Assembly (NCBI RefSeq): GCF_963455315.2 | Contig: NC_083317.1 | Span: 34,311,792 to 34,375,791, forward strand | Direction: 5' to 3' | DNA from: Globicephala melas | Taxonomy: Eukaryota; Chordata; Mammalia; Artiodactyla; Delphinidae | Length of the DNA stretch: 64,000 bases | In this document: positions 21,421-33,525 of the stretch, one piece after another | Numbering within the stretch: position 1 is the stretch's first letter | Layout: each line of letters starts with the position of its first letter | Program-made: the position numbers and the translations under genes | The notes under the pieces: generated by a model | Seen by the model: only the letters and a program-made list of their open reading frames with translations | What the model was told of the DNA's origin: nothing | The model's database searches: none

Positions 21421-23979
21421 ATACCTTAGAAATAGTTTCCAGAAATAGAACCCTTCTGCCCACTAAAATAGTCACTTGATAGGCTCCAATAATTTCCAAA
21501 GAACTTCCAATTTTTGTATGATATTCTTTTTATTTTACTGGGACTGTTTCCTTATACTTTAAAAATATTTCCAAATTATATTAAAAAAGAAAACCTGTAA
21601 ATGCTTCATTTGTGGGGACCTTCACTATCCACCTAGGTTATAATCAAAATTTACAGAACATGCGCCAGTGTAGCATTCATGAAAATTGAACAAGAATATT
21701 ATTAAGTACCTCATCAAGTAGATGGAATTTCATGATTTTCTGATGGACTAGGTTGGCTCAATCTTTAAGAATTGACAGGCCAAGTCTATCATCATATTTA
21801 AACCTTTACTTTGCCTCAGGTTCAGTTCTGTTCCTGATAAAGGACAATGGCTATTGGTCCTCTGAGCTCTGCCATTAATCATTTCTGAAGTCACGCCACT
21901 AAAATCTTTAGTAATTTTCATAAGATTGAAGAAGTGCTTTTTTTTCACTAAGATAAAACACTTGCTATCTTCTTTATTCTGTTTCTTCCTGAAGATTCAT
22001 GAATCACATTATGTGTAACTATTTCTGATTTTCCATATTAGAAGTAATCATTTTTCTTCCAATGTATTTTTAATAAGTCCAATAGTGAAGAGTATTATCA
22101 TTTCAGTTCTTTCAAAATGTCTAAAGTGAACAGTGGCTATACTTGTCATAACTGTCTCTAAGACTTTGCATTCTTTACCTATGAGTTCATATGCTAGTAA
22201 CTTCCAAGATAGTCCTTTTTCAGGGAATCATTTCAAATTCCATCTTTCAATTCCACTAACTCCCCTTGCCTGTACTACTGATGCAGAATCCCTCTATAAC
22301 TGCCACCTTGTATTTGATGAATACCGAGATATGAAAAAGCTCAGGATCAACACAACCGATTCTTTATTAACAATGATACCTGATCTCCCAAAACAAAAAA
22401 TAAAACTGTTTTATAACTCACAGAATTGCACTGAAGTCACGAATGTTCCTTTCAATGCGATATGGAAACAAGAATTTCATCATTGGTCTCACAATAAACA
22501 TACAAATGAGATTTGTAGTTGTATGTCTGAGCTTGGATGATCTCTAGTAAGTAGGCCATCTTTATGGAAATCCCACTGAAAAGAAAACTCATGTGTATTG
22601 CTTTCCTGTATATAAGGTTGCTTTTATTTGAAACATTGTTCACCGAGCTGAAACTCTGTGCACTGTGATTTATTGTATATCATATCTGGATTTTACAGTT
22701 ATAATCTAATGGTAATAGATTACCATTACCATTAGTGCATGCAGAGTTATCTACATGCACTAAAGGCCTTGTAATATTTTCCTCTGTCTTCTGAGGCAAG
22801 GCCTATTACAATGTATTTACATCTTATATTTGAAAACTTTTCAGTTATGCATTACATATTTATGGGTTTTAAATTATCCACATCTACTTGAAATAATGTT
22901 GACAAATCTTATGTTTCCTTTTGGGTCCTTAATAGAGCTTCTTCCTCCCCACCATCAGGGTTTAAACAAAGGTTTATGGGTAAAAATGATACTTATATTC
23001 TTTCTGCATTTGTCATCCATGGACACACATATACCAAGGTACTATAAGGTATAGAGGTAAAATAAAAGAAGCTTTATCGGGAAAACTCACAAGCAGAGAT
23101 GCAGCAGAGTTCATGACTCCTCCATCCTCTTGGATCAGGTAGAGAGGCATGCTTGGGTAGAGCACAGCTGGAGAGCCTTTAAGCTTAGCTTCTGATACCC
23201 AGCTGTTTTACTATTGAGCTAATTCAAAACTACTGTGGGAGTAGCCTGCTAAGCTATCAAAAGAGTGTGGGAGTGGTGGGAGGGCGAGAACGAGCCTCAG
23301 ACTCATCCAAATTTGTCTCTCCTCAGCCCACCCCCTAGCCCTTGGTGGCTCATTAAGTACGAGTCTTTCCATTAGCTCTCATGGATTCTGGGTAACAGTG
23401 ATTCTTGCATAATTACCTAGTAGGTCTCTTGCAGCTGAGAAAGATAGCAAGCCATGGCTTGAAACAATTGTGAAAAACCATTTTGGCCTTTTCATCCATA
23501 TCTAAAATAGGAAATCTACATGCACCAAACTTTCTGGGGTCAGAGGAACTTGTGCCTGTCTAGTTGAGGTCTGCTACTCCTCTTTGTTTATGTTAGGCTG
23601 TATATCCACTTTTCATTAAAAATAAGTTCTTCAGAGACTCAGAAATCACCCTTTTGTTATCAAAAGCAACTTCTGGGCATAGAAGAAGGTAGTTGTACAG
23701 CTATAAGAGGCAGAGCCACTATCTAGATTCATATCTCTCCAGATGTCCTTAATCTTGGCAACATACACTATTCATCCACTCACCAAGGTCATAAACCATA
23801 TATACATACAGCATTGCCAAAGCAAACACAAATTTTGAAAATACTGAACATGGCTAAAATGTTCCTCCTCAAACTCTTACTAACTCATGACTTCGAGGTG
23901 CACTGCTGCTCAGCCAGGCAAACTAGATATAAAAGCATATGTACAACTTTTAAAGAGCGGCAGGCAGCCGGCCCAGCCT
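21421..23979. other. Unique sequence
   Basis: No gene found. The longest non-repeat open frame here is 22133-22540 (+, 135 codons); it has no recognised domain and no conserved-looking flanks. Two perfect hairpins lie at 22706-22763. The stretch from 23050 to 23560 is GC-richer and could be an old LTR or other repeat, but I cannot place it. Confidence 0.5.
22706..22763. repeat. Two adjacent short inverted repeats
   Basis: TAATGGTAAT (22707-22716) is followed after AG by its exact complement ATTACCATTA (22719-22728). TTAGTGCATG (22732-22741) pairs exactly with CATGCACTAA (22754-22763) around a 12-base loop. The 11-base CTAATGGTAAT (22706-22716) can also pair with ATTACCATTAG (22725-22735). 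Confidence 0.9.
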
Positions 23980-24440
23980 CATAGATATGGTTAATGGAGA
24001 GGCTAGAATAGGGGCAAATAGAGGATACTCTGAGTGTCAAAACTTTTCCCATTGAGCATCCCCACCCATTATGGTGGTTCTATGCCACTTGTTAAAGTAC
24101 AGGAGAAATACTTTATTCAATGGGAGTCATTACAATGGGTGTAGGGACCACTGCAATGGGGTCTTGTAGTGGGGAGAGAAACTGAACTCAACTCCAAATA
24201 CAGTATTGGCAAGTGGGAATTTATAGCCAAGGAGCAGGGTGCAGGTCAGTGGATAGAAAGTTACTAAGAGAAAATATTAGGAGTAAGGGGGGATTCTGGC
24301 TAACCCAACTAACAAAATTCTTGTTGAAGGCAGGCCAAGGTGATTGGACATTACCTGGGGAATGGAAGAGGATAAGAAACCTGATTATTTGTCAAGGGTA
24401 ATAGGATATGGAAAAAACTTTTTTAACCTGTAGAAGTAAA
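23980..24440 (-). mobile_element. Possible LTR remnant, antisense
   Basis: A GC-mixed block with LTR-like texture (GGAATTTATAGCCAAGGAGC, then GATAGAAAGTTACTAAGAG). On the minus strand it has a GAATAAAG signal (plus CTTTATTC near 24111). No matching partner or TSD was found. It could instead be unique sequence. Confidence 0.35.
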
Positions 24441-27229
24441 CTTTTAATGGCTGGTTAATTATATCACTGCATTTTCTTTGCACTATAGTACCTACTTAAG
24501 CACTTAAAAATGGAATGTGTATAATGATTAAATTAAGACACAATAAATTGACTATATATTTGTTTTTTGTATTAATAAAGGTCATAACCATACTGTTGAT
24601 ATGTAACTGTTATAACAAGACAGTTAAACTTGTGAGTCTATAACAGAAGTTGATAAAGACCATGTTAAAACACTAGGACTAACAGGCTGTGGTTGTAAGT
24701 AGCAACAAACATATTCACTCAGATCTGGAGTATTTTAAGTTTTATAGTTGGTGAGTTAAACCAAATTAGCAGGATTCTTTCTAAAACTGGACAGTGCAGA
24801 GACGAACGTGGAAGGTCTGGTTGAAAAGTTCAGGGGAGCCTGAGAAGAGTCTGGATCAGGAAGGATTCTATGTCATGTACCATGCATCAATGTAGATGTT
24901 TATTTTAGTCAATTTCAGGGATGCTGCTTCATGGAGAACTAAAATTTTGTCCATACATAAAACTACTAATGCTGTGGTTTACCAACAACTTACTCCCATT
25001 ATGTTTGGCAGATGGCTAAGGCATTCCATAGGGTTTACCCACCTCAGAGGAGGGCTGTTTTTTTTTTTATCAGTGATTCATCCTTCTCTTGCGAGGTGAC
25101 ATTATTTCCACACCACAACCTTGATAAACTTTAAGCAGTTCTGAGCCATTCAAATACTAGAGAAGCCACCAACAAGACTCACAATGTGTACATCTGATCC
25201 ATAGGTTCAGGTACCCATGCACTCCATATTAATTAAAGGTAGGATAACACAAAAAACAAGCACAGTCCAGAAACCCCACCTTTACCAGGGCCCTCCCCCC
25301 AACAAAATAATTAACAACTAGATATTATAAAATGAGATTTCTTCATAATTCTCTTAAATTCAAGAATCCAGGTTTCACATCAAACCATTGGGTTGTTTAC
25401 ATTTTTCACGGCACAAATAGCCAGATAAATTCCAGGTATTGATATAAATCAATCGACCTGGATGCACTGCTGAGCAGCCCCTATCTTAGGTTATTCCAAG
25501 TATTTTTACTCTCTAGGAGAAGTGTATACATTTCTACCCCCAAGTACTGCTAATTTTTGTAATATTCTTAAATCTCTTTTAGGCCCCCTCATCCTCAAAG
25601 ACAATCACTGGCCCCGAGCACAACTTCCCTCTGTAACTGTGTCAGTTTTCTGGTTTTTAGTCCACTTACAGGGAATGGGACTCTTCCTACTACCCAGCCT
25701 ACCCCACCCCATTCCCAGCTCTGCCTTCTTCCCACTGGTTATTAACACCCTTGTTACTGTGTTTTATTTCTTTCCCAGGAAATCCATCATTCTGAGATTT
25801 TGGATCATTAATTTTGCTGTCATCTTTCCAACCACTGCATAGACTTGAACAGACACTACAAAGAACTTATTGTCTTTAGAACCTGGAACACCTAGGGCAA
25901 CTCACCAATCTGGGTCTGTAGCCTATTCAGTCGCCAGCCCTCCCACTTTCCTTCCTCTAGGCAGATGTATTGCCGAAGGAACACTGCTACTTCCAAGAAC
26001 AGCCCAGAATGCAGTGGTGTTTGTCCCTTCGTGGTTACCTGTTATTATGCAAAAAAATCATTGACCCACCACTCCAAATGTAAAATCAAGCTTCTTAGAG
26101 GAAAACTGAAGGCATTGATGGGGGAATGTATGTCATCTGTGTTTGCTAATTGGATTTACTCAAAGGAAAAGTAAACTCTCCCTTAGCTTCATAACAGGAG
26201 GTAGTTTTACAACTTAGAGCAAGGTATCCCCCTAAATTAAGCTCTTACTCTCCCACAGAGACTGGGAGACAGAGACACTCTCTGCCTTTGTGATTACATT
26301 TCAAAGGAGTGGCTCCCAGGTCCTTGAGAAAGATCACGCTGGGCTGTAAAACTGGCAAGAAGCTTTTAGAAGATTTACACTTCAAAGGGATATGAAAATA
26401 ATTTATAATTATTCATTTTCTAAAGTAAATGTTCCAAGAAAAGGGAGATCAGGGTCTTAGAGACTGGAAGAAACTTGTCTAAAGTTTAGTCATGCTGAGG
26501 GAAATGTTAAGGTCTTCTTGGTTACCAGGTATCCTGCCTGGACGTTATAGTCACCAACCTGGGAGCCAGAAATGAAGAAGACTTGACTTTAAGCTCCAGC
26601 TCTGATCTATTCAAGTAAACATCTATTCATGTAAACATAATTCTGAGAAATACTGTACATGGAGCCAGGAACACTACACCTAAGAAATAAAGTCAGTATA
26701 AAAAAAAAAGTAATTTAGAATTGGAGATCCAAAACTTATCCACTTTGAGTAGAAAATGGAACGTGAGTCAGGCAAGGGAGCCAAATGTCAATGCGACCTC
26801 TCCTGGCTCAAGACACTATGTTCTTCTGCCATCCACAGAACACCTCATTCACAGTATATTTTTCAAAGACTCTGCCATCAAAGTACTCTCTTTCTAGGGA
26901 TGTAGTAGTCCACTCACCCAACAGCTGCATGCTCTCTGATATGGTGTTCTTTACCTGAAAAACCCTTTCAAACATACTTTAAGTTGCTCATCTAATTCAT
27001 CCTGTTTCATGTCCTCAATTTACTGAGTCTCACACATATTTTGCAAAGCTACCAAGTCTTAGAGACTGATGTTTTTTTCCTAGGCTACCCAGGAGACAAG
27101 CACAAGTCAGCAGGGCATTTGCATGGAGTTTCCAGAGTTACTGGGGAAAACAAAAGTAGCAAACAGGTACAAGAAGTCAAGCAGAAAGTGAAAGAGAGAT
27201 GCCAAACACCTCCCTTTCCTCTACCGCAT
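24441..27229. other. Mostly unique sequence
   Basis: No gene or clear repeat. A small open frame at 25522-25842 (+) is rich in Pro, Leu and Phe and has no motif. It may be LTR-element interior, given the neighbouring LTR-like block, but nothing retroviral can be read in it. Confidence 0.4.
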
Positions 27230-27890
27230 TCTCTAGTATACCTGGAATTAAGTCAGTTGACTGGTTTGCCATTTTTCACTACAAATATATTAAAAATATT
27301 TAATCTCAAAAGGAATGTTGAAATAGCTATTCTCCCTGCTTTCAATCCCCTCTCAATGCTGCCACTTAGCTTTTTAAAACTCAGAAATAATCTCTCAATC
27401 ATTTCCTTAAAACTTAAGTGGTTCTTCCCAACTTCAGAAAAATGTCACTACCAAACTTCTTCACCTAACAAAAGGGATAACATGCCCCAAACATATTTCT
27501 TCTTCCCCTTTTCACCCCAGTGGGACCTTGTGTACTGCTGCCATGTGAAAGGCACCTGCTGGAATTGTGCACTATAGTGAAAATTTCCAACACATTCCTT
27601 TCAGCTATTTCCCAACTGACACTGCACTTCCATCCTACAGAAGACATTAATCATGAACTAATATGATATTTGCAGCAAAGGGATGGAACTTTCACTGTTA
27701 GAGTCAAAGTCTCTCTTCTGATCCCTCTTAAGAGTAGAACATAACCTCTTTAGGGACTGGATATATTACACTCATCTTTTGTCCACACTGCCTACGGTAT
27801 AGAGCCTGGCTCATGGTTGACCCTCAATAAGGGTTTGCCAAATAAATGAAATAAATTAACTGTGAATGAATGAGCGGATAAATGACACTA
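27230..27890 (+). repeat. L2-like LINE remnant (3' end clearest)
   Basis: The 3' end at about 27740-27890 has the usual L2/MIR-type order: GCCTGGCTCATGG, CTCAATAAGGG, then AATGAATGAGCGGAT. The upstream part (27300-27480) has L2-like TTCTTCCC/CACTACC texture but is weak. Confidence 0.5.
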
Positions 27891-30349
27891 TGGAACAACT
27901 AGTTAGAATTAACTTAAAGCTCTGGAACAGAGAAATGCAAATGTGTACTTTAAGGGATCAGATTAATGAAGTTAACTGGTATTAATGAACCACAGATTCA
28001 CCCTACACAGACAAACAAAACACTTATATGTATCCATGGAAAAAATGACACAATACCAAGGATTCTTTTATCTTATTCTACTTTGGGAAGCAGGAAAGTA
28101 CATTCCATTTCTTGAAATCACTTTCCCTGACAATTTTTTTTCAGTCAGTTGTATTGATTGATCTTCATCAGTTTTAGCCTTGAAATGATAAAAAGGGTGG
28201 AATATAAACAAAGAGCTGCCTGCACAATATTTAGGTGGAGAACATTCATCAGTGTGAACAGCTCTAACTTAAAAGCAGTAAGAAGAGTATTCCCCCAATT
28301 CCCAAGTATAGTTCTCAGCTTTAATGAAAAAGAGACAATTAGAACAAAGGCACTTGCTCACTTCAAGTCACAATTCATCAAGCTGTCAAAGACAATAAAA
28401 TGCTACACACCTAATCTTTCCTGTTAACCATAATGTAGGCAATGCAATTACATTGTTGCAGCAAATTGGCAAGAATTAGAGGAAGAATTAATGTAAAAAC
28501 CTTGTGAAATTTTCTGTTCCAGTAAATGGTGTCATTCATATTTAAAAATCTGGTAAAGAAATAAGTATTAAGTGAATTAGCAATAAATACTTCTTTTTAG
28601 GCCCATTTTCTTGTTCAAAAGTATTAGAGATTTTTTTAACTATATAAGCAAGGAAAAATTAATTCATACCACCAAAGCCATCTAATTTTAATAAAAACAA
28701 AAGATAATTTTAGGTGAAATGGAATGTAGCAATACAAACACTCAGTAATACATAGAAATGCAAGAGGACAGATAAATTTAATCTCAAAAATGGTCAAAAT
28801 GCTTTCAGTGGACTTCCTTCATAAACAGTAGATCCATATGCACACAGAAGAGGAAACTAAGCTGATTACGAAATTATATGGTTAACTATAAAGAGTATTT
28901 TCTAAATGACTCTCTATTTTCCAAACTCAGCTCATGGCACTATAAGATATACAGAAAAATAAAGCAAAGCCCCCACCCTTTAAAGGTACAAACGTTAACT
29001 GAGGACTATAAGTGCCAGCCCAAGGATTAAAAAGATGCAGAGAAGTCATGTCTGATCTAGAGGAGCTCACAATCCCCTGAGGAATGCTGTGGATAAACTA
29101 ATCATTGCTGTTTATACTTTACTGTTCATGTATGCCAAGAAAATGGAGGACATGTATTTCTCATGTCAATCTTATCTTGCTTCAAAAGTCTCCACCTTGG
29201 TGCATAACAGTGATGAGATTGGTTCTTCAAGTTTGCTTGACAGTCTCATTTTAACTTATTAATTATTCAGCTAATGCAAAGTTTAACCCCTATCATGCTG
29301 TTTCTCCTACTTCCACTTCTGTTTCTTAAGAAACCAATGCGTATATTGAGGGGTGGAGCTTGCAAGATTCCCAAGATTTGGACACTCTCTCCAATCTGCA
29401 TCTTGTCTTCTGAATCCTGGCTGCTCTGTGCTGTGGGTTCACCAAGCTCAGTTCCCCTTTGCTTTCTCATCAACACCTTGATCCTTGTTGCCATTTGGGC
29501 TCTCCCTATGTTCTTCTTATAGCCTTGGCCGTGTGTGTACTTTGTCCCACCAGATCAAGCTTCCCTAAACATCCTCCCCCAAGCTCATAAGCCAGCAGTA
29601 TCAGTCACCTTCATCCTTCCAAAATCATGGAGGGATGTTTCTATTTATCCCTTCTGCACACACACCCAAACTGTCACTAGCTCCAGCTCTCTCTGTCTCT
29701 GTCTCTCTCTGCTTGTTCAAATAGAACATACATCCATTTCTACTCTGATGTAGCTACCCCATGTTGAATTCTCATTTTAAATTCCAAATAGGAAATAGAA
29801 CAAAAAAGCACTCCTTCCCTTTTCTTTCCCCTCAACAAAATACTCTCTTACCTCTCTCCTATCTATACTATAAAACCTATACTTCTTTAGAGGAAAAGAA
29901 GATCTCTCTTATACTATTTTCTGTCACCAGATACATACCATATGTTATATTTTTCTTATGTTTCTTCCAGGGGGCATAAAGCCACATACTTTAGCCCTAA
30001 TTATGGACAGATTTTAAGAAGAGGAAATAATTCTTTCCAGTAAGCAAAATACATACAGAAATTCCTCACAAGTTTTATCCCTGTTAGACCATAATTTTAT
30101 TACAATATGGTACAGGAAGATAATGTTAACACTGTGAAAGCATAAATAAGAAAGATTAGCTTAATTTAAGAGACTAAAGAAGGTTTGGAAAAGAGGGCAG
30201 TTGATTACAATGGTAAAGATAAGTTGAATTTTCAAAAGTTGAAATGACAAACACTGAAAACCAAAAGATCTACTTACATTTATACAAATGTAATTATTGA
30301 CCAACAAAACAAGAGTTCTGTCGTATGTGCTGTCCAGAGGCACCTCTTC
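27891..30349. other. Unique sequence
   Basis: No gene, structural RNA or recognisable repeat. Short CT-rich (29686-29712) and A-rich tracts occur. Open frames are short and without domain signals. Confidence 0.5.
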
Positions 30350-31625
30350 AAGAATGAACTTGCTGTTAAGCTACAGCATATTGAGCAAGTAGTCTTCAGC
30401 TCTTAGCTCCTTCAGGGTGTGCCCCAGTTTCAGAAGTAACACCGTTTTGAGCGCATACTTATTGCTGAGCAAGGTGAGGGTATGAAGTCCCAGGAATTTT
30501 GGCCTGATATGACACTCTGATGAGCATTACTCACTCTAGAACTCCCTGCCAATTCATCTAGGGCTTTATGGGGCCCACACTGCAATTCAACTCTTTCAAG
30601 GTCAAGTTTTGCCTCCTCCTTTTCCTTTCACAGAAGTTGATCCTTAATAAACACTTTGCACCCCAAGCTCTATCTCAGCTCCTGGAGAACCCAGAAGTAC
30701 GGTCTATGAAAGTAGGCCAAAAGATGGAGCTTTGGGGCTAGATGACTCAGCAACCTGTAGGCAATGAGGGTGCCATCACTAGTGGTAGGTCAAGAACATT
30801 CCTCCAACAAGGTGGCAGTCAATGTTTTACCAGTGGTGAATCAGAAGGATATCCCAGGGAAGGGGGAATAAATTAGCATAGGTAAAGATCAGGCATTGCA
30901 ACTTACAGAGAAACTTGTAGATGTAAAGATAACAGGATAGGCTGGCTATGGCTAAGAGCCTTCATGCTCCATTTGGAAAGATAACAAGCAGCAGAGGTAA
31001 CAAGGAACCAAAAACCAAGTATGAAAGCCAGAGGTCTGCGTGGCTGCCTACAAAGATGCTCTTATCATCTGTATGACATGATAGAAAAAGCCAAAGACAA
31101 GTCCAGGACCTAATAGACCAAGTGGTTAAGTGTCCAATAACAAACAAGGTGAAATGCCAAACTGAGGCAAGTCAGTTACACCATGGACAGGGCTCTGAAT
31201 AGGAAATCCTAGGATGCTGACACGTGAGATGGAGCTGCTGTCTGAGTATATATGAAGTAGATCCTATGGTGCAAGAGGTACACTGGGATAGATGTGATGT
31301 GGCCCAGATCCTCCATAAAGACATGAGCTGATGTGGGGAGTATGCTCTGCAGACACCCTCCAATTATCATCCACACTGGCTGCTAAGTGAGGAGGGGTAT
31401 AAAGTTTAGACAGTTCAGCCTGAGGCACATCACTCTGACAAGTGAACTTGCTCCAGAGCCCCTTGTTGGTTTGTTCTAAGTGTCTAGTTTGTTTTACCTT
31501 CTCCTTTGCCCAAGCTTGCCTCTTTCCCTTTCCTTTCACAGAGTTCTCTCTCTCATATACGTCTTGAATCCCAAACTCCATCTTAAAGACTGCTTCCAGA
31601 GACACCATATTGTAACTCAAACTGT
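30350..31625 (+). mobile_element. LTR-retroelement remnant with two LTR-like 3' ends
   Basis: 30590-30700 and 31480-31605 share an LTR-like 3' layout. Each has a TTTGCCT run, CCTTTTCCTTTCACAG or TTCCCTTTCCTTTCACAG, a region where the first copy has AATAAACACTTTGC, then a CCAAGCTC/CCAAACTCC motif and a GGAGAACCC/CCAGAGACA end. This resembles ERVL/MaLR-type LTR ends about 0.9 kb apart. No coding remnant is readable between them, and no outer TSD was found. Confidence 0.4.
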
Positions 31626-31639
31626 TCAAAGAGAACTTG

Positions 31640-32099
31640 TAGTACCAGTATTAACATACAATTAGAAGGTATTTGTTGGGGGACAGGTTGTTGCCTATAG
31701 ATAATTGTTAATGACTATTTGATAGGAAGTATTTGAGGTGAATTTTTGCACTTCTAAGAGAATTTTTGTCATCTGTAAAACTATCCAATTCCTTGTAGGT
31801 TCTCAATCTCGGAAATTTCCCTGGCGAAATCTGAAACTGCCCTCCTCACCCCAGACAAGGAAGGCATGGAGAGACTTAAGAAACAGGCAGCCACTCCAGA
31901 TTGGTAGGCGGCAGTTTTAACAAGCGCAGGAACTTACTTACAGGACTTGTCTTGGGTGGCAGCAAGATGAGTAGATCTCCACACCTGCCAGGATCTTAGT
32001 TTATGTAGAGGCCTTAACTGGGTTCACTAACATATACTGTCCAGATGGTCTCAGCACACATTGTTCTCTCGAGGCCTCATCCATGAAAATAGCTCCCGC
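31640..32099. other. Unplaced sequence, possibly LTR-derived
   Basis: On the minus strand this block (CTGGAGTGGCTGCCTG, then GGCAGTTTCAGATTTCGCC) has LTR-like texture and adjoins the ERV 3' LTR. I could not identify ends or a family. Confidence 0.3.
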
Positions 32100-32792
32100 T
32101 GTAGAAACGTTACCGACCTTCCCGAGTGGAGCCCCACCAAGGGTCCACCTAACCGGTGTCACTGGAACCAATAGAATGAGACTGAGTTCGGTTCAGAAGC
32201 AAAGGAAAGCTTTGTTTTTTGATCAAAGAATGGAGAGGCGCAAGCTCACAATCTGGACCATACACTCTCTGCCGGGCTCCGGGCTCTATGGGCGGGGTTG
32301 CTTTATCTGCAGGGATGAGACGCAGTTCCCGCGAGTCCTGCACAGTCGTGTCGCTCACGGCACCTTATAATGAAGCGCCTGGAGCGGTGTCTCTGCACAC
32401 GGCCCGCCCTCCGCCGCCGTCTCAATTGGCGGTGTTGTGCGCAGTGCTTCTGCGCATGGCCCACCAAGTCCCTGCATCAGGTGCAGCGGTTCTGCCCTGG
32501 AAACTCTGATCCAACGTGTTAGGTGCACAGCTTCTATACACAGCCTCCTATAGGCAAGTGAAACTAGACTAAGCACTAAGAGAAGAGGTTAGACCTTATC
32601 ACCTAGAGTCCATCTTATTTTTCCCAGGGACCCCAGTGGACTTTGCTGGTGACAGAAGTGGCAGGCAGAATATACATTTCAAGGATGGGAGAGGGTGACG
32701 AGTCTCTGATGGGCCAGGTCCAGCTGGTGGGTCAACCACAGTCAGGTCCTCCCAACGACCTCATCCAACATTCCAACGCTCTTATGATCTCA
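32100..32792 (-). repeat. ERV 3' LTR
   Basis: On the minus strand it begins TGAGATCA after the polypurine tract and ends ...TTTCTACA at 32100, so it has TG...CA ends and is about 693 bp long. The half nearer 32100 is CpG-rich. A TATA-like CATTATAAGGTG lies at 32372-32361. The left limit could shift if the neighbouring 31640-32099 block is also LTR. No TSD was recognised. Confidence 0.65.
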
Positions 32793-32810
32793 CCCACCTC
32801 CTTCTTCCTT
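32793..32810 (-). promoter_or_regulatory. Retroviral polypurine tract
   Basis: The minus strand reads AAGGAAGAAGGAGGTGGG directly before TGAGATCA, the LTR start. This is the expected plus-strand primer position between env and the 3' LTR. Confidence 0.7.
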
Positions 32811-33345
32811 AACGTGCCCCAAGAGGTCAGCAAGGGGTTTCACTAGCCTGGAGGTAGCTCGTTTGGCAGCCATCTGGCTGCAGTGGAAGCAGATGCCCAA
32901 GCAACAATCTAAGCACATGCGAGAGCAAACGCAGATTAAGATAATGATTTCTGATATAAGAAACAAATTTTTCAACAGAAAGGCCCATGATCCAAAACCA
33001 CTGATTTACTAACTCCTCTATGCCTTCTCTGCCCCAGGCCGGGGTGGGGCAGGGTGAGGAGTTTTGGGGAGCTGGATCACTTAGAGCGTTCACTTGTATC
33101 CAGATTAATCAGGTATGAACATACGCTGTTTGGATAATGGCATAGATGCCTCCCTGTGAGGCAGTAATAATGTCCCAGGCCATTCTGTTTTGGGGGACAG
33201 CTTTTCTCATTAGAGATGTTTCAGTGTTCATGAAGGACAGGCTTTGCCAGCTATCATTTGAGGCAGGCTGGGTGAATTTAGTAAGGACTTCTATGTGTGC
33301 TATAACATCCTCCAGGCCCATGAAAGTACCAGTGGAAAACACATT
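32793..33345 (-). pseudogene. ERV env transmembrane-subunit remnant, broken
   Basis: The frame at 33342-33109 contains QNRMAWDIITASQGG, at the position of the conserved QNR...GG motif of retroviral TM proteins. The Cys residues that normally follow it are replaced. A stop follows, and several more stops break the region down to 32976. A separate frame (32975-32790) holds a hydrophobic stretch (FLISEIIILICV) with Cys residues nearby, which looks like the membrane anchor and cytoplasmic tail. It ends with a TGA at the first bases of the LTR. Surface-subunit sequence is absent. In intact relatives the TM subunit mediates membrane fusion; this copy cannot encode one. Confidence 0.72.
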
Positions 33346-33525
33346 ACTTTCTCAAGTCCATAGTCTTGAAACAGCAGTTAGCATGGGAATGGTGGGCAGA
33401 AGGTACATTCCAAGGACAGAGGAGGGGGTAAGGAGCCTCCTATTGCCTGGGTCCATCCCACAGGTCAACATGCAGTCACGCCCTCTTGATGACTTCCTCA
33501 AACATTTTTCCAAGCCCCCAAAACA
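33346..33525 (-). repeat. LTR-like scrap similar to the 5' part of the adjacent LTR
   Basis: On the plus strand this piece (GGTGGGCAGAAGGTACATTCC, shortened here to its core GTACATTCCAAGGACAG, then CAGGTCAACATGCAGTCA) aligns with 32650-32792 (ATACATTTCAAGGATGG, then GGGTCAACCACAGTCAGG) in the same orientation and order. It lies on the 5' side of the env remnant, where a 5' LTR would be. Confidence 0.5.

Larger units (their letters stand above)
32100..33525 (-). mobile_element. Antisense endogenous retrovirus remnant (env end, PPT, 3' LTR, possible 5' LTR scrap)
   Basis: Minus-strand order: an LTR-like scrap (33525-33346), a degraded env transmembrane segment (33345-32813), a polypurine tract (32810-32793), then an LTR (32792-32100). 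gag, pro, pol and most of env are missing. The LTR and env parts fit a class I (gammaretrovirus-like) ERV. The copy is defective. Confidence 0.75.

Noticed and set aside
22133..22540. 135-codon plus-strand frame in non-repeat sequence
   Set aside because: No domain, no upstream promoter or splice context. One such frame is expected by chance in 64 kb of mammalian DNA.
27041..27577. 178-codon plus-strand frame
   Set aside because: It overlaps an L2-like stretch, composition is pyrimidine-driven, and no domain or exon borders are visible.
32083..32576. Overlapping GC-rich frames on both strands near 32.1-32.6 kb, as if a CpG-island first exon
   Set aside because: The GC-rich block fits the ERV LTR, with a TATA-like site in the same minus orientation as the env remnant.
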